A DNA stretch of 64,000 bases from Myoxocephalus aenaeus (GCA_038501785.1 JBAMJR010000338.1:183794-247793); one strand, 5' to 3'; positions 9,106-20,709 are shown, counted from the first letter of the stretch. Made by a program: numbers and translations. Notes: generated by a model from the sequence alone, not told the origin.

Positions 9106-12083
9106 TTAAAGGCAAGAGCAAAAAGAAAAGGATTTAAAGGAGCTGAGGGTCTCAGCAGACCTGCAGCTTTCAGGGACCTTGTTCCAGATGTGTGGAGCAG
9201 AAAAGCTGAACGCTGCTTCTCCATGTTTAGTTCTGACTCTTGGAACAGAAAGTAGACCCGTCCCAGACGACCTGAGGGGTCGGGATGGTTCATAAGGTAG
9301 CAGCAGATCACAAACATACTCAGGCCATAAACCATTCAGTGCTTTATAAACCAGCAGCAGGATTTTAAAGTCAATTCTTTGTTTGACAGGAAGCCAGTGC
9401 AAAGACCTCAGAACTGGAGTGATGTGATCCACTTTCCTGGTCTTAGTCAGGACTCGAGCTGCAGCGTTCTGAATCAGCTGCAGCTTTCTGATTGACTTTT
9501 TACAGAGGCCTGTGAACACACCGTTACAGTAGTCCAGTCTACTGAACAAGTTTCTCCAAATCCTGTTGAGACATAAGTCCTCTAACCCTTGATATATTCT
9601 TCAGGTGGTAGTAGGCTGATTTTGTAATTGTCTTGATATGGCTGTTCAGGTTGAGGTCTGAATCCATAACTACACCTAGATTTCTGGCTTGGTTTGAGGT
9701 TTTTAACGTCAGTGATTGAAGCTGAGCGCTGACTTTCAATCGTTCGTCCTTGGGACCAAAAACAATTACTTCTGTTTTATCTTTCTTTAATTGAAGACAA
9801 TTCTGGCACATCCAGTTATTGATTTCTTCAATGCATTTAGCCAGCCCTTGTATGGGACTATAGTCCCCTGGTGATATAGTTATGTAGATGTGTGTGTCAT
9901 CTGCATAATTATGATAACACACTTTGTTGTTTTTCATAATCTGAGCCAGTGGAAGCATGTAGATGTTGAACAGAAGAGGCCCCAGTATTGAGCCTTGGGG
10001 AACACCACATGTCATCCTAGTCAGCTCTGATGTGTAATTAGCTACCGACACAAAGTATTGTCGGTCCTTCAAGTAGGATTCAAACCAGTGAAGTGCTGCC
10101 AGAGAGTCCTACCCAGACTTTCAGTCTGTCTAGTAGTATGTCATGATCGACCGTGTCGAATGCAGCACTGAGATCCAGTAATACTAAGACTGAAGTTCTG
10201 CCACTGTCTGTGTTTAAGTGGATGTCGTTGAAAACCTTAACAAGAGCAGTTTCAGTACTGTGGTGCTGACGAAAGCCGGACTGGAAGACATCGAAACAGT
10301 TATTTTCGGCCAAGAAGTTGTTCAGCTGTTGAAAAACCACTTTTTCCATTATTTTACTTAAGAATGGGAGGTTTGATACTGACCTATAGTTTTTCAATAT
10401 TTCGGGGTCTAAACTAGCCTTCTTTAGGAGTGGTTTAATCACTGCAGTTTTTAGGGCTTGAGGGAAGACACCTGAAAGAAGGGATGTGTTTACAATTTGT
10501 AAAAGATCAGCGGTCATGCAGTGTGAAATGTTTTTGAAAAAGTGTGTTGGTAGAATATCCAAGCAGCAGGAGGATGTTTTCAGATGTTGTATAATGTCTT
10601 CTAGGCCTCTCTGGTTAATTGAGTCAAATTGTGTCATGATATTTGAATGGCTGTTAGATGGGGACAACACATATCCGGTGGTTGGTGTGGAGCCACCGAC
10701 TGCTTGTCTAATTTTCTGAATTTTGTCAGCAAAATAGGAGGCAAATTGATTGCATGCACAGGTGGATTGGAGCGTAGCAGTTACCGACACCGGAGGGTTT
10801 GTTAGCCTGTCGACGGTAGCAAATAAGGCATGTGTATTGTTATTGTTTTTGGTTATGATGTCAGAGAAGAAAGACTGTCTTGCATTTCTAAGTTCCAAAT
10901 TATAATTGTGAAGTCTCTCTTTATAGATACCACAGTGAACCTGGAGATTAGTTTTTCGCCACCTGCGCTCTGCTTTCCGGCACTCTCTTTTCTCTATTCT
11001 GACCAGCGTGGCATTTCTCCAATGGGATCTTTTCTTACCCGAGACAACCTTCACCTTACTGGGTGCAATGGCATCAATAACATGTTTCACTTTAGAATTG
11101 AAGCCATCCACAAGCTCATTGACTGAGATGCAGGAGAGGGCTGGTGTGGAGGAGAACTTCTGAATAAATAGTTCACTGGTATTTTCAGTGATGTAACGCT
11201 TCGTCACAACCTTGGTTTGGACATTTGTGTGTAGGGAGATTGCACTCTCAAAGAAAACACAGAAATGATCAGAGAGTGCAACATCAGTCACAGCAACCTT
11301 GGAAATGTCCAGACCTTTGGTGATGATGAGGTCTAGAGTGTGCCCCTTGTTGTGGGTGGGACCTGTTACATGCTGAGTCAGGTCATAGTTATCAAGGACA
11401 CCACAGAGCTCTTTAGACCCTCTGTCCTGGGGATTATCAACATGGATATTAAAATCACCAACAATGACAACACAATCAAAATCAATACAGATTATAGACA
11501 GCAGTTCAGTAAACTCATCAAAGAAGGTTGCACAGTATTTCGGTGGTCTGTAAATGTTGAGGAATAAAACTTGAGTAGAATTCAGAGCCACATATTCAAA
11601 GGAAGTAAAATGACCAAAAGACATCTGCTTGCATTGAAGAGACTCATTCTATAAAATAGCAACTCCACCTCCTTTCTTATGCGCTCTTGTTTCACTCATG
11701 AAACTGAAGCTGGGAGGTGTTGATTCAATAAGAACAGCTGCACTGTTATCTTGGTCTAACCAAGTTTCGGTTAAAAACAAAAAATCTAGTTTGTGCCTAA
11801 TAATGAAATCATTGATTAAAAATGTTTTTCCTGACAGAGACCTGACATTTAATAAAGCTAAGTTTAATGTATTTAAAACTCTATTTGCCCTATTTCCTTG
11901 GATAGGCTGACGAGGAATGAATGTTAAATTGGATAAATTTGCAGATTTACTAATGTTTCTTCGCAGCCTCACCTTTCGTTTTCGATGAGTCAGGACAGGA
12001 ATTAAGAAGGCTAACTTCATACAGGGCCCAGACTGTTCCTGGAGATAATCAGTAGTGTCATTAGCCTTGTAGTCCGGACCCAA
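9106..12083 (-). pseudogene. LINE ORF2: endonuclease and reverse transcriptase, broken
   Basis: Reading from 12083 down: the N-terminal endonuclease start (LNVRSLSGK, FLTETWL), then an in-frame TAG at 11646-11648, then the rest of the endonuclease (NIYRPPK, VGDFNIHVD, LSDHFCVF), a linker, and the RT. The RT shows GVPQGSILGPLLF and the catalytic YADD box. Frameshifts near 10075-10100 and 9539-9549 separate the RT blocks, and the C-terminal part (SRLDYCNGV, LQLIQNAAARVL, LHWLPV) is typical of L2/Jockey-type LINEs. The protein would have nicked target DNA and reverse transcribed the element RNA. It cannot be made intact from this copy. Confidence 0.85.
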
Positions 12084-12289
12084 AAGACATCAATTCGTGG
12101 CATCAGGTAGGGGAGATAGAGGATGGTTGTGGAGCCGTTGTGGAGGCGGGAGAGGGGCACGGCGCTTTAACTTCGGTGTTTGTGTCAAAGCACTAAGAAC
12201 CAGTGGCGGAGGTCTAGCTGGAGGGGTTTCAGCACAGGAAGTGGGAGTGCGGAGGGGAGTGAGTTTGGTTCCAGCAATGACCATCTCGT

Positions 12290-13270
12290 TCATGCGGTCA
12301 GTGAACTCCATGAGGGGGGAGGATGGGGAGGAGGGAGAGAGTAGAGAGGAGAGGGACCTGGATGAAGTATGGGGGGTGGAAGTAGGTGCTGGTGAGGGAA
12401 GTAAAGACTCGTCCTCTCCGAGAGGGGGATCAATCCTTGATGATGATGAGGGTGGAGACTCCTCCTCTCCGAAGGGGGATCAATCCTTGATGATGATGAG
12501 GGTGGAGACTCCTCCTCTCCGAAGGGGGTATCAATCCTTGATGAGGGTGGAGACTCCTCTTGGCTCTCCTTTGGCATCCTTCCCATGAGGTCTCCACGGC
12601 GATGCTGTGTGGTCATCTCTTGTTTAGACTCCTCTTGTCTCCTGTCCTTGGCAGTGGGAACAGACGGGTGACGCAGGAAGAAAAATAAGTTAGAGGTAAA
12701 GAGTTTTACCCCTGACTTGTTCAGGCAAACTCCATCTGCCTTAAAAAGATGTATACGCTCCCAGAAAATGTAAAAATTGTCAATAAAATGTACTGTATGG
12801 TCAGTACATGCAGTTGACAGCCATCTGTTCAGTTCCAACAGCCTGCTGAATCTTTCATCTCCTCTCCTGGCTGGTGGAAGAGGGCCACTGATAAACACCT
12901 CAGCATTGACAGAGCTGACTGTGTTTAACAAGTCAATAAAGTCTCGCTTCAGAACTTCAGACTCTTGTTTCACAATATCACAGCTTCCCGTATGCACAAT
13001 GAGGTTTTTCACTGTGGGATGGTCAGCCATGATGTTCAGGATTTTGTCTCTCATGTTAGAGACCATATCTGTCGGAAAGCAGAGTATTTGGGTATTCTTG
13101 CTGCACATCGTTCTGACATCTTTTACAGCATAGTCTCCAACAATCAGAGTCTCAGGCCCAGTCACTAGCTTTTCCTGCGGCCTTTTACGTTCACTTTCAC
13201 TCTCAGTTCTTACCCTGCTTTGGGAAGATAGCTGCTTATCCAGATCATCAGATTTAGGATCCTGCGACAA
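12290..13270 (-). CDS. LINE ORF1 with esterase-like (SGNH) domain
   Basis: An intact 326-residue ORF. Residues from about 38 to 200 have the order of blocks seen in the esterase domain of CR1/L2 ORF1 proteins: TLIVGDY, LIVHTGSCD, FISGPLPP, FIDNF, and DGVCLNKSG. In family members these are normally GDS, GSND and DG.H.N. Here the nucleophile Ser is Tyr, the block III Asn is Cys, and the catalytic His is Cys, so the domain is probably catalytically dead. The C-terminal third is Ser/Pro/Glu-rich low complexity containing repeats of a GLIPLSE-type block. It probably belonged to the element RNP. Confidence 0.75.
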   Translation of the reverse strand: MSQDPKSDDLDKQLSSQSRVRTESESERKRPQEKLVTGPETLIVGDYAVKDVRTMCSKNTQILCFPTDMVSNMRDKILNIMADHPTVKNLIVHTGSCDIVKQESEVLKRDFIDLLNTVSSVNAEVFISGPLPPARRGDERFSRLLELNRWLSTACTDHTVHFIDNFYIFWERIHLFKADGVCLNKSGVKLFTSNLFFFLRHPSVPTAKDRRQEESKQEMTTQHRRGDLMGRMPKESQEESPPSSRIDTPFGEEESPPSSSSRIDPPSERRSLHPHHHQGLIPLSERTSLYFPHQHLLPPPILHPGPSPLYSLPPPHPPPSWSSLTA

Positions 13271-13420
13271 TGGAGTGAATCTGTTTTTAAGTTGTAGGCT
13301 CGGTTGTTGTGGAGTTTTTTTGCTGGTTTTACTTTTCCCAGCTGTTTTCGGCTGTGTCCAGTGAAGGTACTGAGGTTAATATCCTTAATATCAATATTAT
13401 TTTCCATCTCTCTAGTGGTA

Positions 13421-13423
<3 letters not shown>

Positions 13424-13488
<65 letters not shown>
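13424..13488. repeat. (TG)n microsatellite
   Basis: About 32 TG dinucleotides at the 5' boundary of the L2 element. ORFs of alternating Cys-Val or Thr-His across it are artefacts. Confidence 0.98.
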
Positions 13489-13491
<3 letters not shown>

Positions 13492-13659
13492 TTACTTGAA
13501 GAGAAAACTTCATGCAAAACACACAACTCAAAAGTCCACATTAATGATTGACATATTTAATGACACTGTTACCATGGTGATCAGGAAGGAGAGAGAGCTG
13601 GACCTTTACCCCTCCATTCATTCCCTTCCTCCTTTACATTGTGCCAAAAAAAAATATTT

Positions 13660-14456
13660 TATTCTTTTTTTGCCAAGTGGAAAATCTTTCAAACGGAATT
13701 CCTCTTATCTTGGCGTTTGAGGTGATATTGGGTCACTGAAAATAAAAATAAATGTTTAAATATTCCTTTAACTAAAATGTGCATCACATCCTGTCACGTC
13801 GCTGTCAAGCCTCTTAGGGAAGAGGTGCTACTCGTGATTCACAGAGCTTCGCTCTCGCTAAACTATCAACAGAGAAAGGTAGTTTCATTCTGCGTGGACG
13901 TATTAGTTTGCTTTCACTGCCAACGATGCTGCTGACCTGTATTCTGATATGTGGCGAGAAGTTATCAAACAACAAAACATTTTTCAGCATCTGCTGAAAG
14001 GTATCAAGCTGCAGCAGAGGGATTTCTCAACTGCTGCAGCAAACTGAGCAAAGTAAATATACTTTCAGGAAGTGGATCAAGTCTCCAAACTCCGCTGCTG
14101 GTTCTGTGGCTCATGAGACACTGAGGCGAAGACGGATCCTCCTCCTCCGTTTGCGGTACTCTAAAAGTCCGTAGTGAGGACGCTCCGTGTAAACGTAGCA
14201 AAAGATATGAGTTTAAAATGTAAAACTCACGTGAGGATGACCGGTATTGAACCTGCTACCTTGCGGTTACAGGATGAACCCTCTACCACATGAGCCACAT
14301 ATATAGACAGAACTCATGATCTGCTTAGTTGTCTTTTTAATGGATCTTAATGTAGCCGACACATGACTATTTTTTTTCTTCTCCTCTTCATAAGAGTTTG
14401 ATAGTTAGAAAAAAGGGCAGAATGGCTCTTTGGATAGGAAAGGTTGCTGACCCATG
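13660..14456 (-). mobile_element. hAT-like repeat with tRNA-like segment, copy 2 (inverted)
   Basis: This is a diverged reverse complement of 2780-3586. The tRNA-like part with its B-box-like motif (GGTATTGAACC on the + strand) is at about 14251-14305, and the element ends GGTTGCTGACCCATG at 14456. The other end is eroded and its boundary is approximate. It abuts the truncated gypsy element and may mark the point where the gypsy 5' part was lost. Confidence 0.6.
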
Positions 14457-14458
14457 GG

Positions 14459-16897
14459 ATAAGAGAAAGCGACGAGTGGAAGACCGGGTTTAATACACCT
14501 AGTGGACACTATAAGTACAAAGTCATGCCTTTTGGCCTCACAAATGCTCCTGCCGTGTTCCAGGCCATGATAAATGATGTGCTAAGAGACTTTCTTGACC
14601 ATTTTGTGTATGTCTATCTGGATGACATCCTTATCTACTCCCCTGACCTGAATACACACCAAGACCATGTAACTCAGGTATTGAAAAGACTGCTCGAAAA
14701 TAAACTCTACGTCAAAGCAGAAAAGAGTGAATTCCATGCCGACACTGTCTCCTTCCTGGGTTTCATCGTAGCCCCTTGAAGAGTGCAAATGTACCCGGCT
14801 AAAATTAGCGCTGTGGTCGATTGGCCTACACCTGATAGCCGCAAAAATGTTCAGTAGTTCCTTGGGTTTGCTAACTTTTACAGGCGGTTCATCAGAGGCT
14901 TTAGCGCAATAGCTGCTCCTCTCCATGCTCTTACCTCCACACGGGTGCAGTTGCACTGGTCTCCAGAAGCTGATGCTGCCTTTCGTATCCTCAAGCACCG
15001 CTTTACCTCGGCCCCCATCCTCACCCTGCCAGACCCTCGATGACAGTTCGTGGTAGAGGTGGACGCCTCCAACGAAGGGGTCAGGGCCATCCTCTCCCAG
15101 CGGTCAGAGCAGGATGGTAGGATGCATCCTTGTGCTTTCCTGTCACAGCGGCTATCCAAGGCGGAACGGAACTACGACGTTGGTAACCGGGAGTTGCTGG
15201 CGGTCAAACTCGCGCTGAAGGAGTGGAGGCACTGGCTCGAGGGGGCTGACCATCCATTCATTGTCTGAACTGATCATAAGAATCTAGAATACATCAAGAA
15301 AGCCAAAAGACTTAATTCTGGCCAGGCCAGGTGGGCGCTATTTTTTTTAACCGATTCTCCTTTTCTCTCTCATACAAGCCGGGGTCCCGAAACGTCAAGC
15401 CAGACGCCCTGTCTCGTCTCTTCGACCCCAAGCCTGTTGCCAAGGACCCAGAAACGATCCTCCCACGTACCTGTGTGGTTGGAGCACTGACTTGGCAGAT
15501 AGAAAATGAGGTTAAGCAGGCTAATGGTGAGGCTCTGTCACCTAGTGGGTGCCCAGAGAATCGTTTGTTTGTCCCGGTTGATTTGCGCCCACAGGTGATC
15601 CACTGGGCCCACACCTCACTGCTTTCCTGCCATCTGGGAGTTCGAAGAACGATGTTCGCTATCTCCCGGAGGTTCTGGTGGCCCTCCATGGAGCCGGAGG
15701 TCTGGGAGTACGTAGAAGCATGTTCGGTCTGCGCTCGAAACAAGACGTCCTCCGGGTCACGCATGGGTCTCTTGCAGCCACTTCCCATCCCCTCCAGACC
15801 GTGGTCCGAAATCTCAGTGGACTTCGTCACGGGGCTTCCGGTCTCTCAAGGTAACACCACTGTCCTCATAGTGGTGGACAGATTTTCCAAGATGGCTAGA
15901 TTCATCGCTCTGCCAAAACTGCCTTCCGACAAAGAAATGGCGGAGATCATGATGATCAATATTTTTAAGGTTCACGGATTTCCCAAAGACATTGTCTCAG
16001 ACCGGGGTCCCCAGTTCGTCTCCTGGTTCTGGAGGGAGTTCTGCCGGCTCATCGGAGCTAAGGCCAGCCTGACCTCGGGTTATCACCCAGAGGGTGATGG
16101 CCAGACCGAACGTCTCAAACAGCAACTGGAAACTGGCCTCCGGTGTCTGGTATCTCAGAATCCCTCGACATGGAGCAAACACCTGGTCTGGGTCGAGTAT
16201 GCCCACAACCTACTGCCCACCTCGGCCACAGGTATGTCACCATTCAAGTGTGTTTGGTTACCAGCCCCCTGTTTTCGCAGACAACGAGCCAGAGGTGTTT
16301 GTACCCGCCGCCCATGCCATGGTTCGCCGCTGCCACTGCATCTGGGCAGCCGCCACGCAGGTATTGATTCACCAAGGGGACCGAGTCAAGAAGACTGCGG
16401 ACCACAAGAGACGACCCGCCCCCGCCTACCAGCCAGGACAGAGAGTGTGGCTCTCTGCCAGGGATCTACACCTTAAAGTCCCATCCAAAAAGCTGGCGCT
16501 GCGGTTCGTGGGTCCGTTCCCCATCACCAAGCTCATCGGCCCTGCAGCAGTTCACCTTCGCCTGCCCCGATCCCTCCGTGGTCACCCCACCTTCCACGTA
16601 AGCCAGGTAAAGCCCGCCAAGGAGAGTCCGATGGTCCCAGCCGCTGCCCCTCCGCCGCCCCCAGAAGTGATAGAAGGTGGTCCGGTGTACAAGGTCAGGC
16701 AGTTGCTGGCGGTTCGCAACCGGGGCCGAGGTAAACAGTATTTAGTGGACTGGGTAGGATATGGTCCTGAGGAGAGGCAGTGGGTCCCGTCTCGCTTCGT
16801 TGTCGACTCTACACTCATCACGGACTTCCACAGGGACCACCCTGACCAGCCTGGGCTGTCAGGAGTCGGCCCTAGAGCAGTGGCGTCCCTAGGCTAA
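14459..16897 (+). pseudogene. Gypsy pol fragment: RT, RNase H, integrase, chromodomain
   Basis: RT palm blocks VMPFGLTNAPAVFQ and YLDDILIYS lie at 14520-14640. Stops follow at 14777-14779 and near 14855. RNase H (VEVDASNEG, RELLAVKLALKEW) lies at 15050-15268 and ends in a stop where a Trp codon is usual before TDHKNL. Integrase continues in another frame from about 15340, with zinc-binding and DDE-core blocks (VDFVTGLP, DRGPQF, YHPEGDGQTER). A further frameshift near 16255 precedes the C-terminal domain and a chromodomain-like end (YLVDWVGYGPEERQWV) at about 16680-16850. The chromodomain places it among chromoviruses, which target chromatin. All breaks are in this copy. Confidence 0.85.
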
Positions 16898-18515
16898 AGC
16901 CCCGGATGTTTTTTAATTAGCCCCGAATATTAATTTAAAAAACAAAAACAAAAAAAACCGTCATTCACCCAAAACAGCGGCGTCAGGCAGCAGGCGCACT
17001 TGCAGTGTGCGCCAGTGTGCGCCCCCCTATTATACAAGTCGTCATTTAAGTTTCTCTTTCCTATAGAACCGGTCTACACCTTGTTCTGTTATTAAACTAA
17101 ATGGCCGTATTTTATTGATCTTATCCACACACAGCTTGTCATTTCTGTCTCTACATGGTCGCGTTAACACTTCTCCTCTGCTCTGCGTCGCGCACGGCGG
17201 AGTTCCGCAGCGATGCGCACAGACACGTGAGCACTGAGCACACAGCAGCGGACAGAGAGCGTGAAAAATATGTCGCGTGAAAAGCAGACCTATATCTGCG
17301 TTTTAAACGCTCCCAGGGTGAAGATGGCAACAGCAGCTCTCATGAGAGGAACAACCGGAGTTCTCCTCGCACCGGAGCAGCTCTCTGATCACAGAGCAGC
17401 TCTCTTGCTCCAGGTGAAAGAGACAAAGTGCTCGTGTCTTCTACCAACAATGAGCTGCTGGCTTCACATATTACAAAATATTTTTATTACACGGACATAA
17501 AACGGACATAAAACTAAGTCATTAATAAATACATGGAGACATGCCTGTACTTTCGGGTAAATGGTTACGCCGTTAACAGGTTACGCTTGCACATGCGCGA
17601 CTCGCTTATTTTTTGGCGTTTTGCCAGAAGTCTCCGTGACGTCCTTTCTGCTGCTGCGTGTCTCAAAACAGAAAACAGATCTCAACGTTGAACATGAATT
17701 GTATCAAATCTACAACCCTGTTTTAAAAAGATGTGTAGAGGAAAGCAGCTCACTGCTCCACTAATACTGATGCAACCTGATGCTCACATATCTGCACTCA
17801 TTCTGTTTTGTTTGGCAAAAAAAAAAAAAAAAGCTTATTGTTTTCCACAATGAGCTATTTAGTAGTAACTAAATATTAGTATTTTTTTTTTGCACAGATA
17901 TAACTTTATGTTCATTGTTCTAAGTGATTGCAATTAAAACATTAAACAAATTGTCTGATGGAGCAATCTGATTTACTTGAAACTTTAAGTGATTGCAATT
18001 TTCTTTATTCTGTTATTTATAAAAGCACAGATGGAATCACAAAATGTTATTTACAGAAAAAGTTTGAGAACCACTACTTTAAGTGTTTGTGTTGGTTGAG
18101 CACTATTAGCATTATTAGCATCTTATGTTAAATAATGTTAAAGAATATGTAAAGAATAAATACATATGAGTATGTAAAGAGCATTAAATGTACAAAGTAA
18201 AACAATGTAAACACTGCACATGACAAGATGCATGGTTCATTAAACATCTCAATGTTTACTGTTGCTGAATGGTTGCTGTTGGTATGTTCAACATGATGAA
18301 TGGGGCATTTTTGTGCCTGGGCTATTGAGGGAAGTTTGTGAACATTGCTAGCCTATTTGGTATTAACTGGTAACCATGAAATGCCTCAATTCAATTCAGT
18401 CCAGAAGAGCAGGTACCTGTAGGGTATGTGGAGAGTGTTTCTATGTCTAAAAATGTCGCTGCTTCACTCTTCTGGGCTAAACCCCAGATGTGTCAAAATC
18501 CTAGAGACGCCCCTG
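16878..18515. mobile_element. hAT non-autonomous element inserted in gypsy (8-bp TSD)
   Basis: The ends CAGTGGCGTCCCTAGG and CCTAGAGACGCCCCTG are imperfect inverted repeats with the CAG-type hAT terminus. The target site CCCTAGAG is duplicated exactly at 16870-16877 and 18516-18523. The interior holds no intact transposase. A related diverged element in the opposite orientation is at 54296-55240. The insertion separates the gypsy chromodomain from its polypurine tract and LTR, so it is younger than the gypsy insertion. Confidence 0.92.
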
Positions 18516-18520
18516 CCCTA

Positions 18521-18522
<2 letters not shown>

Positions 18523-18552
<30 letters not shown>
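18523..18552. repeat. 30-nt poly-G tract at gypsy polypurine site
   Basis: An uninterrupted run of 30 G, three bases before the LTR start TGTCACACC. It occupies the position of the polypurine tract that primes plus-strand DNA and has probably expanded. It has strong G-quadruplex potential and is a likely sequencing-error site. Confidence 0.9.
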
Positions 18553-18553
<1 letters not shown>

Positions 18554-18555
18554 AC

Positions 18556-19138
18556 TGTCACACCGCGGTGAGGGTTGTCGTGTCTTGGGGTTTGGTCTCG
18601 TAACTTCCGTTTTATTTTGAAGCCTAACTCTCCTCTCGTTTCAGGTCACTTGCCCTTCCTCATGTGTCACCGTCTGATTGTTTCCACCTGTTCCCCATTA
18701 CCCTCATGTGCTTATAGTCTGCGTTTCCCCTTTGTCTTGTAGCCCGTATCCATAGTCCTAGTTGAATTTTCCAAGAGTTTTTTTGTGCTTCGCCACGTAA
18801 GTTGTTTTCTGTTTCCTCCTTTGAGAGTGATTTTTCGTTTGTTAAAGTTTTCTAGTCTAGCTTTGATTTGTGTTTCTGTAGTCTGTTTTCTTCCTCCTTC
18901 GGGAGCGTTTTATGTTTTAGGATTTTCCTCGTTTCTAGTGGTTTTGTGTCCCTCCCGTTATTGGAGTATTTTTGTATTAGGAAGGTTATCGTCCGCGAGC
19001 AATTTATGCCAGGACTTAGTAAGAGACTTTTTTCATAGCCCAATGTTTTTTTTCACTCTTCAAAGAGGATCAGAAAACAAAGTGCGCTTGTACGTATATC
19101 CTCTGCATCTGGGTCCTCATTTTAGTCCGGGCCTGACA
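18556..19138 (+). repeat. Gypsy 3' LTR
   Basis: The LTR begins TGTCACACCGCGG directly after the polypurine tract and ends GGGCCTGACA, with TG...CA ends. It is about 583 bp. No 5' partner is in the window, so insertion age cannot be estimated. Confidence 0.8.
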
Positions 19139-19269
19139 GACAACAGATAACGTTAATGTAAGTGTACGTTAAAGTGACATGTGTGTTTAAGTTAAAAAGT
19201 GTATGTTAAGTGGCATGCGTGTTTAAATATGAAGTGTGCAGGGGAGTGACCGGTAAGAAGAAATAAAAA

Positions 19270-19800
19270 ATAAAAATAGTCGTGGGGGTGACAGAGTCAG
19301 TCAGTGGGGACCCGGGCTCTGTTGATGAGCCCGACTGCCGACGGGAAGAAACTGTTTGTGTGGCGTGAGGTCTTGGTCCTGATGGACCTCAGCCTCCTGC
19401 CAGAGGGAAGGGACTCAAACAGGTTATGTCCAGGGTGAGAGGGGTCAGCTGCAATCTTCCTAGCTCGCCTCAGAGTCCTGGAGGCGAACAAGTCCTGGAG
19501 GGACGGCAGATTACAGCCAATCACCTCTCAGCAGAGCGGATGATGCGCTGCAGCCTGGCCTTGTCCTTGGCAGTGGCTGCGGTGTGCCAGACGGTGATGG
19601 AGGAGCAGAGGATGGACTCAACGATGGCAGTGTAGAATTGCACCATCATTTTCTTTGGCAGGTTGAATTTCTTCAGCTGCCTCAGGAAGAACATCCTCTG
19701 ATGGAGCTGATGTTCAGCTCCCACTTGAGGTCCTGGGTTAGGATGGAGCCCAGGAAGAGGAAGGACTCCACAGTGTCGACGGGGGAGTCACACAGGATGA
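19270..19800 (-). pseudogene. LINE reverse transcriptase C-terminal fragment
   Basis: On the - strand two overlapping frames carry blocks FLGSILTQDLKWE, QRMFFLRQLKKFNLPKKM, VESILCSSITVWH and then DPSHPGHNLF and SRHTNSFFPSAVGLIN. This is the C-terminal end of a Jockey-superfamily (Rex1/CR1-like) LINE RT, 5'-truncated and frameshifted near 19525. A homologous fragment from a different subfamily is at 49226-51860 (+). The 3' side (19139-19290) has no further features. Confidence 0.7.
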
Positions 19801-19873
19801 GAGGGAGTCACACAGGGTGAGAGGGGAGTCACACAGGATGAGAGGGGCGGGTGGGGCTGCGTTCTTTCTGAAG

Positions 19874-19976
19874 TCCAGAGCAGAGTCTCTGGTCTCCGGC
19901 TGTCTGTCCATGAAGAGTGATCGATCCATAGAGCATCCTCCACTCTTCAGTAATGAACCTGGACCCTCAGACACAA
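19874..19976 (+). CDS. NLR-type leader exon, copy A (possible)
   Basis: It reads RAESLVSGCLSMKSDRSIEHPP then LFSNEPGPSDTK and ends with donor AA/gtaaga (phase 2). The CLSMKSDRS...PGPSDTK signature is typical of the short exon preceding FISNA-NACHT in fish NLR-C genes. It is a diverged duplicate of 20593-20709. The start is approximate (a weak acceptor CTGAAG); it may be an alternative first exon or a dead duplicate. Confidence 0.55.
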
Positions 19977-20592
19977 AGTAAGAGGCTGTTTTACATCATG
20001 AATTTCAGAACAATCACAGCTCTCTATATAATGAGGCACAATTGTCATAAGGCAAAAATGTAAAGAGAAAATATGACTAAAGCTGAAAAATGGAATCTCA
20101 ATTTGTGGAAATTCTTCATATCTCTTGTGAAAACTCAGGTGGTATATAGGTTTTGGTGATGGAAATTGGTTTACCAAAGGTCTTAAATTCACAAAAACAG
20201 TGAAATATATAATTAAAATGGTAGATACATGTAAATAAATGTCTAAAACCAAAAATGTTATTATCGTTTTTTGAGCAGAAATGTGGTCTGTCACACCTTT
20301 CACCAAAATGATAAAATGGGACTGAGAAATGACTTCAAGCTCCATGTGGTGTGTGCAAATGAAAAATGACCATTACAAAAAAAATTGTTTTCAAATAAAA
20401 TATGTATTATAATTTTAAAATATATATGTACACAATATACATGTTCAGAAATGTGTGTGTGTTTACAGAGCTGGGAAGAGTTAAAGCCTTCTACATATCT
20501 GCAGTAACAGTAGTTTGTGTGTTCAGATCTACTTTAATGTCTTTGTTGTTATCAAAGATTCATTCAGAATAAAACCATCTTGATGTTTGTAG

Positions 20593-20709
20593 AGTTCAGT
20601 CCAGACAGAGAGCAGAGTCTCCAGGATCCATCTGTCTGTCCATGAAGAGTGATCGGTCCATACCTCTTCCTCCACTCTTCAGTCATGAACCTGGACCCTC
20701 AGACACAAA
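20593..20709 (+). CDS. NLR leader exon, copy A'
   Basis: It encodes RAESPGSICLSMKSDRSIP then PPLFSHEPGPSDTK after a TTTGTAG acceptor and ends in donor AA/gtaaga. Phase 2 in and out. The 117-nt exon is about 80 percent alike to copy A by eye, including intron sequence just after the donor (gtaagaggct). Confidence 0.7.

Larger units (their letters stand above)
8828..13424 (-). mobile_element. L2-clade LINE, near full length, broken
   Basis: Read on the - strand, the element runs from a 5' end near the (TG)n at 13424 to a 3' end with an AAGGC pentamer repeat at 8828-8850. It carries ORF1 with an esterase-like domain and ORF2 with AP-endonuclease and reverse transcriptase, the layout of CR1/L2 elements. 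ORF2 is broken by one in-frame stop and two frameshifts, so the copy is dead. The 5' boundary is approximate. No target duplication was identified. Confidence 0.85.
14457..19138 (+). mobile_element. Ty3/gypsy chromovirus-type retrotransposon, 5'-truncated, with 3' LTR
   Basis: The fragment starts inside the reverse transcriptase and continues through RNase H, integrase and a C-terminal chromodomain, then a G-rich polypurine tract and a 3' LTR (18556-19138). There is no gag, protease or 5' LTR in the window. A hAT element is inserted at 16878-18515. Several stops and frameshifts show an old, non-functional copy. Confidence 0.88.

Noticed and set aside
13304..13720. 138-codon ORF with a Cys-Val run
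   Set aside because: Driven by the (TG)n microsatellite; no domain.
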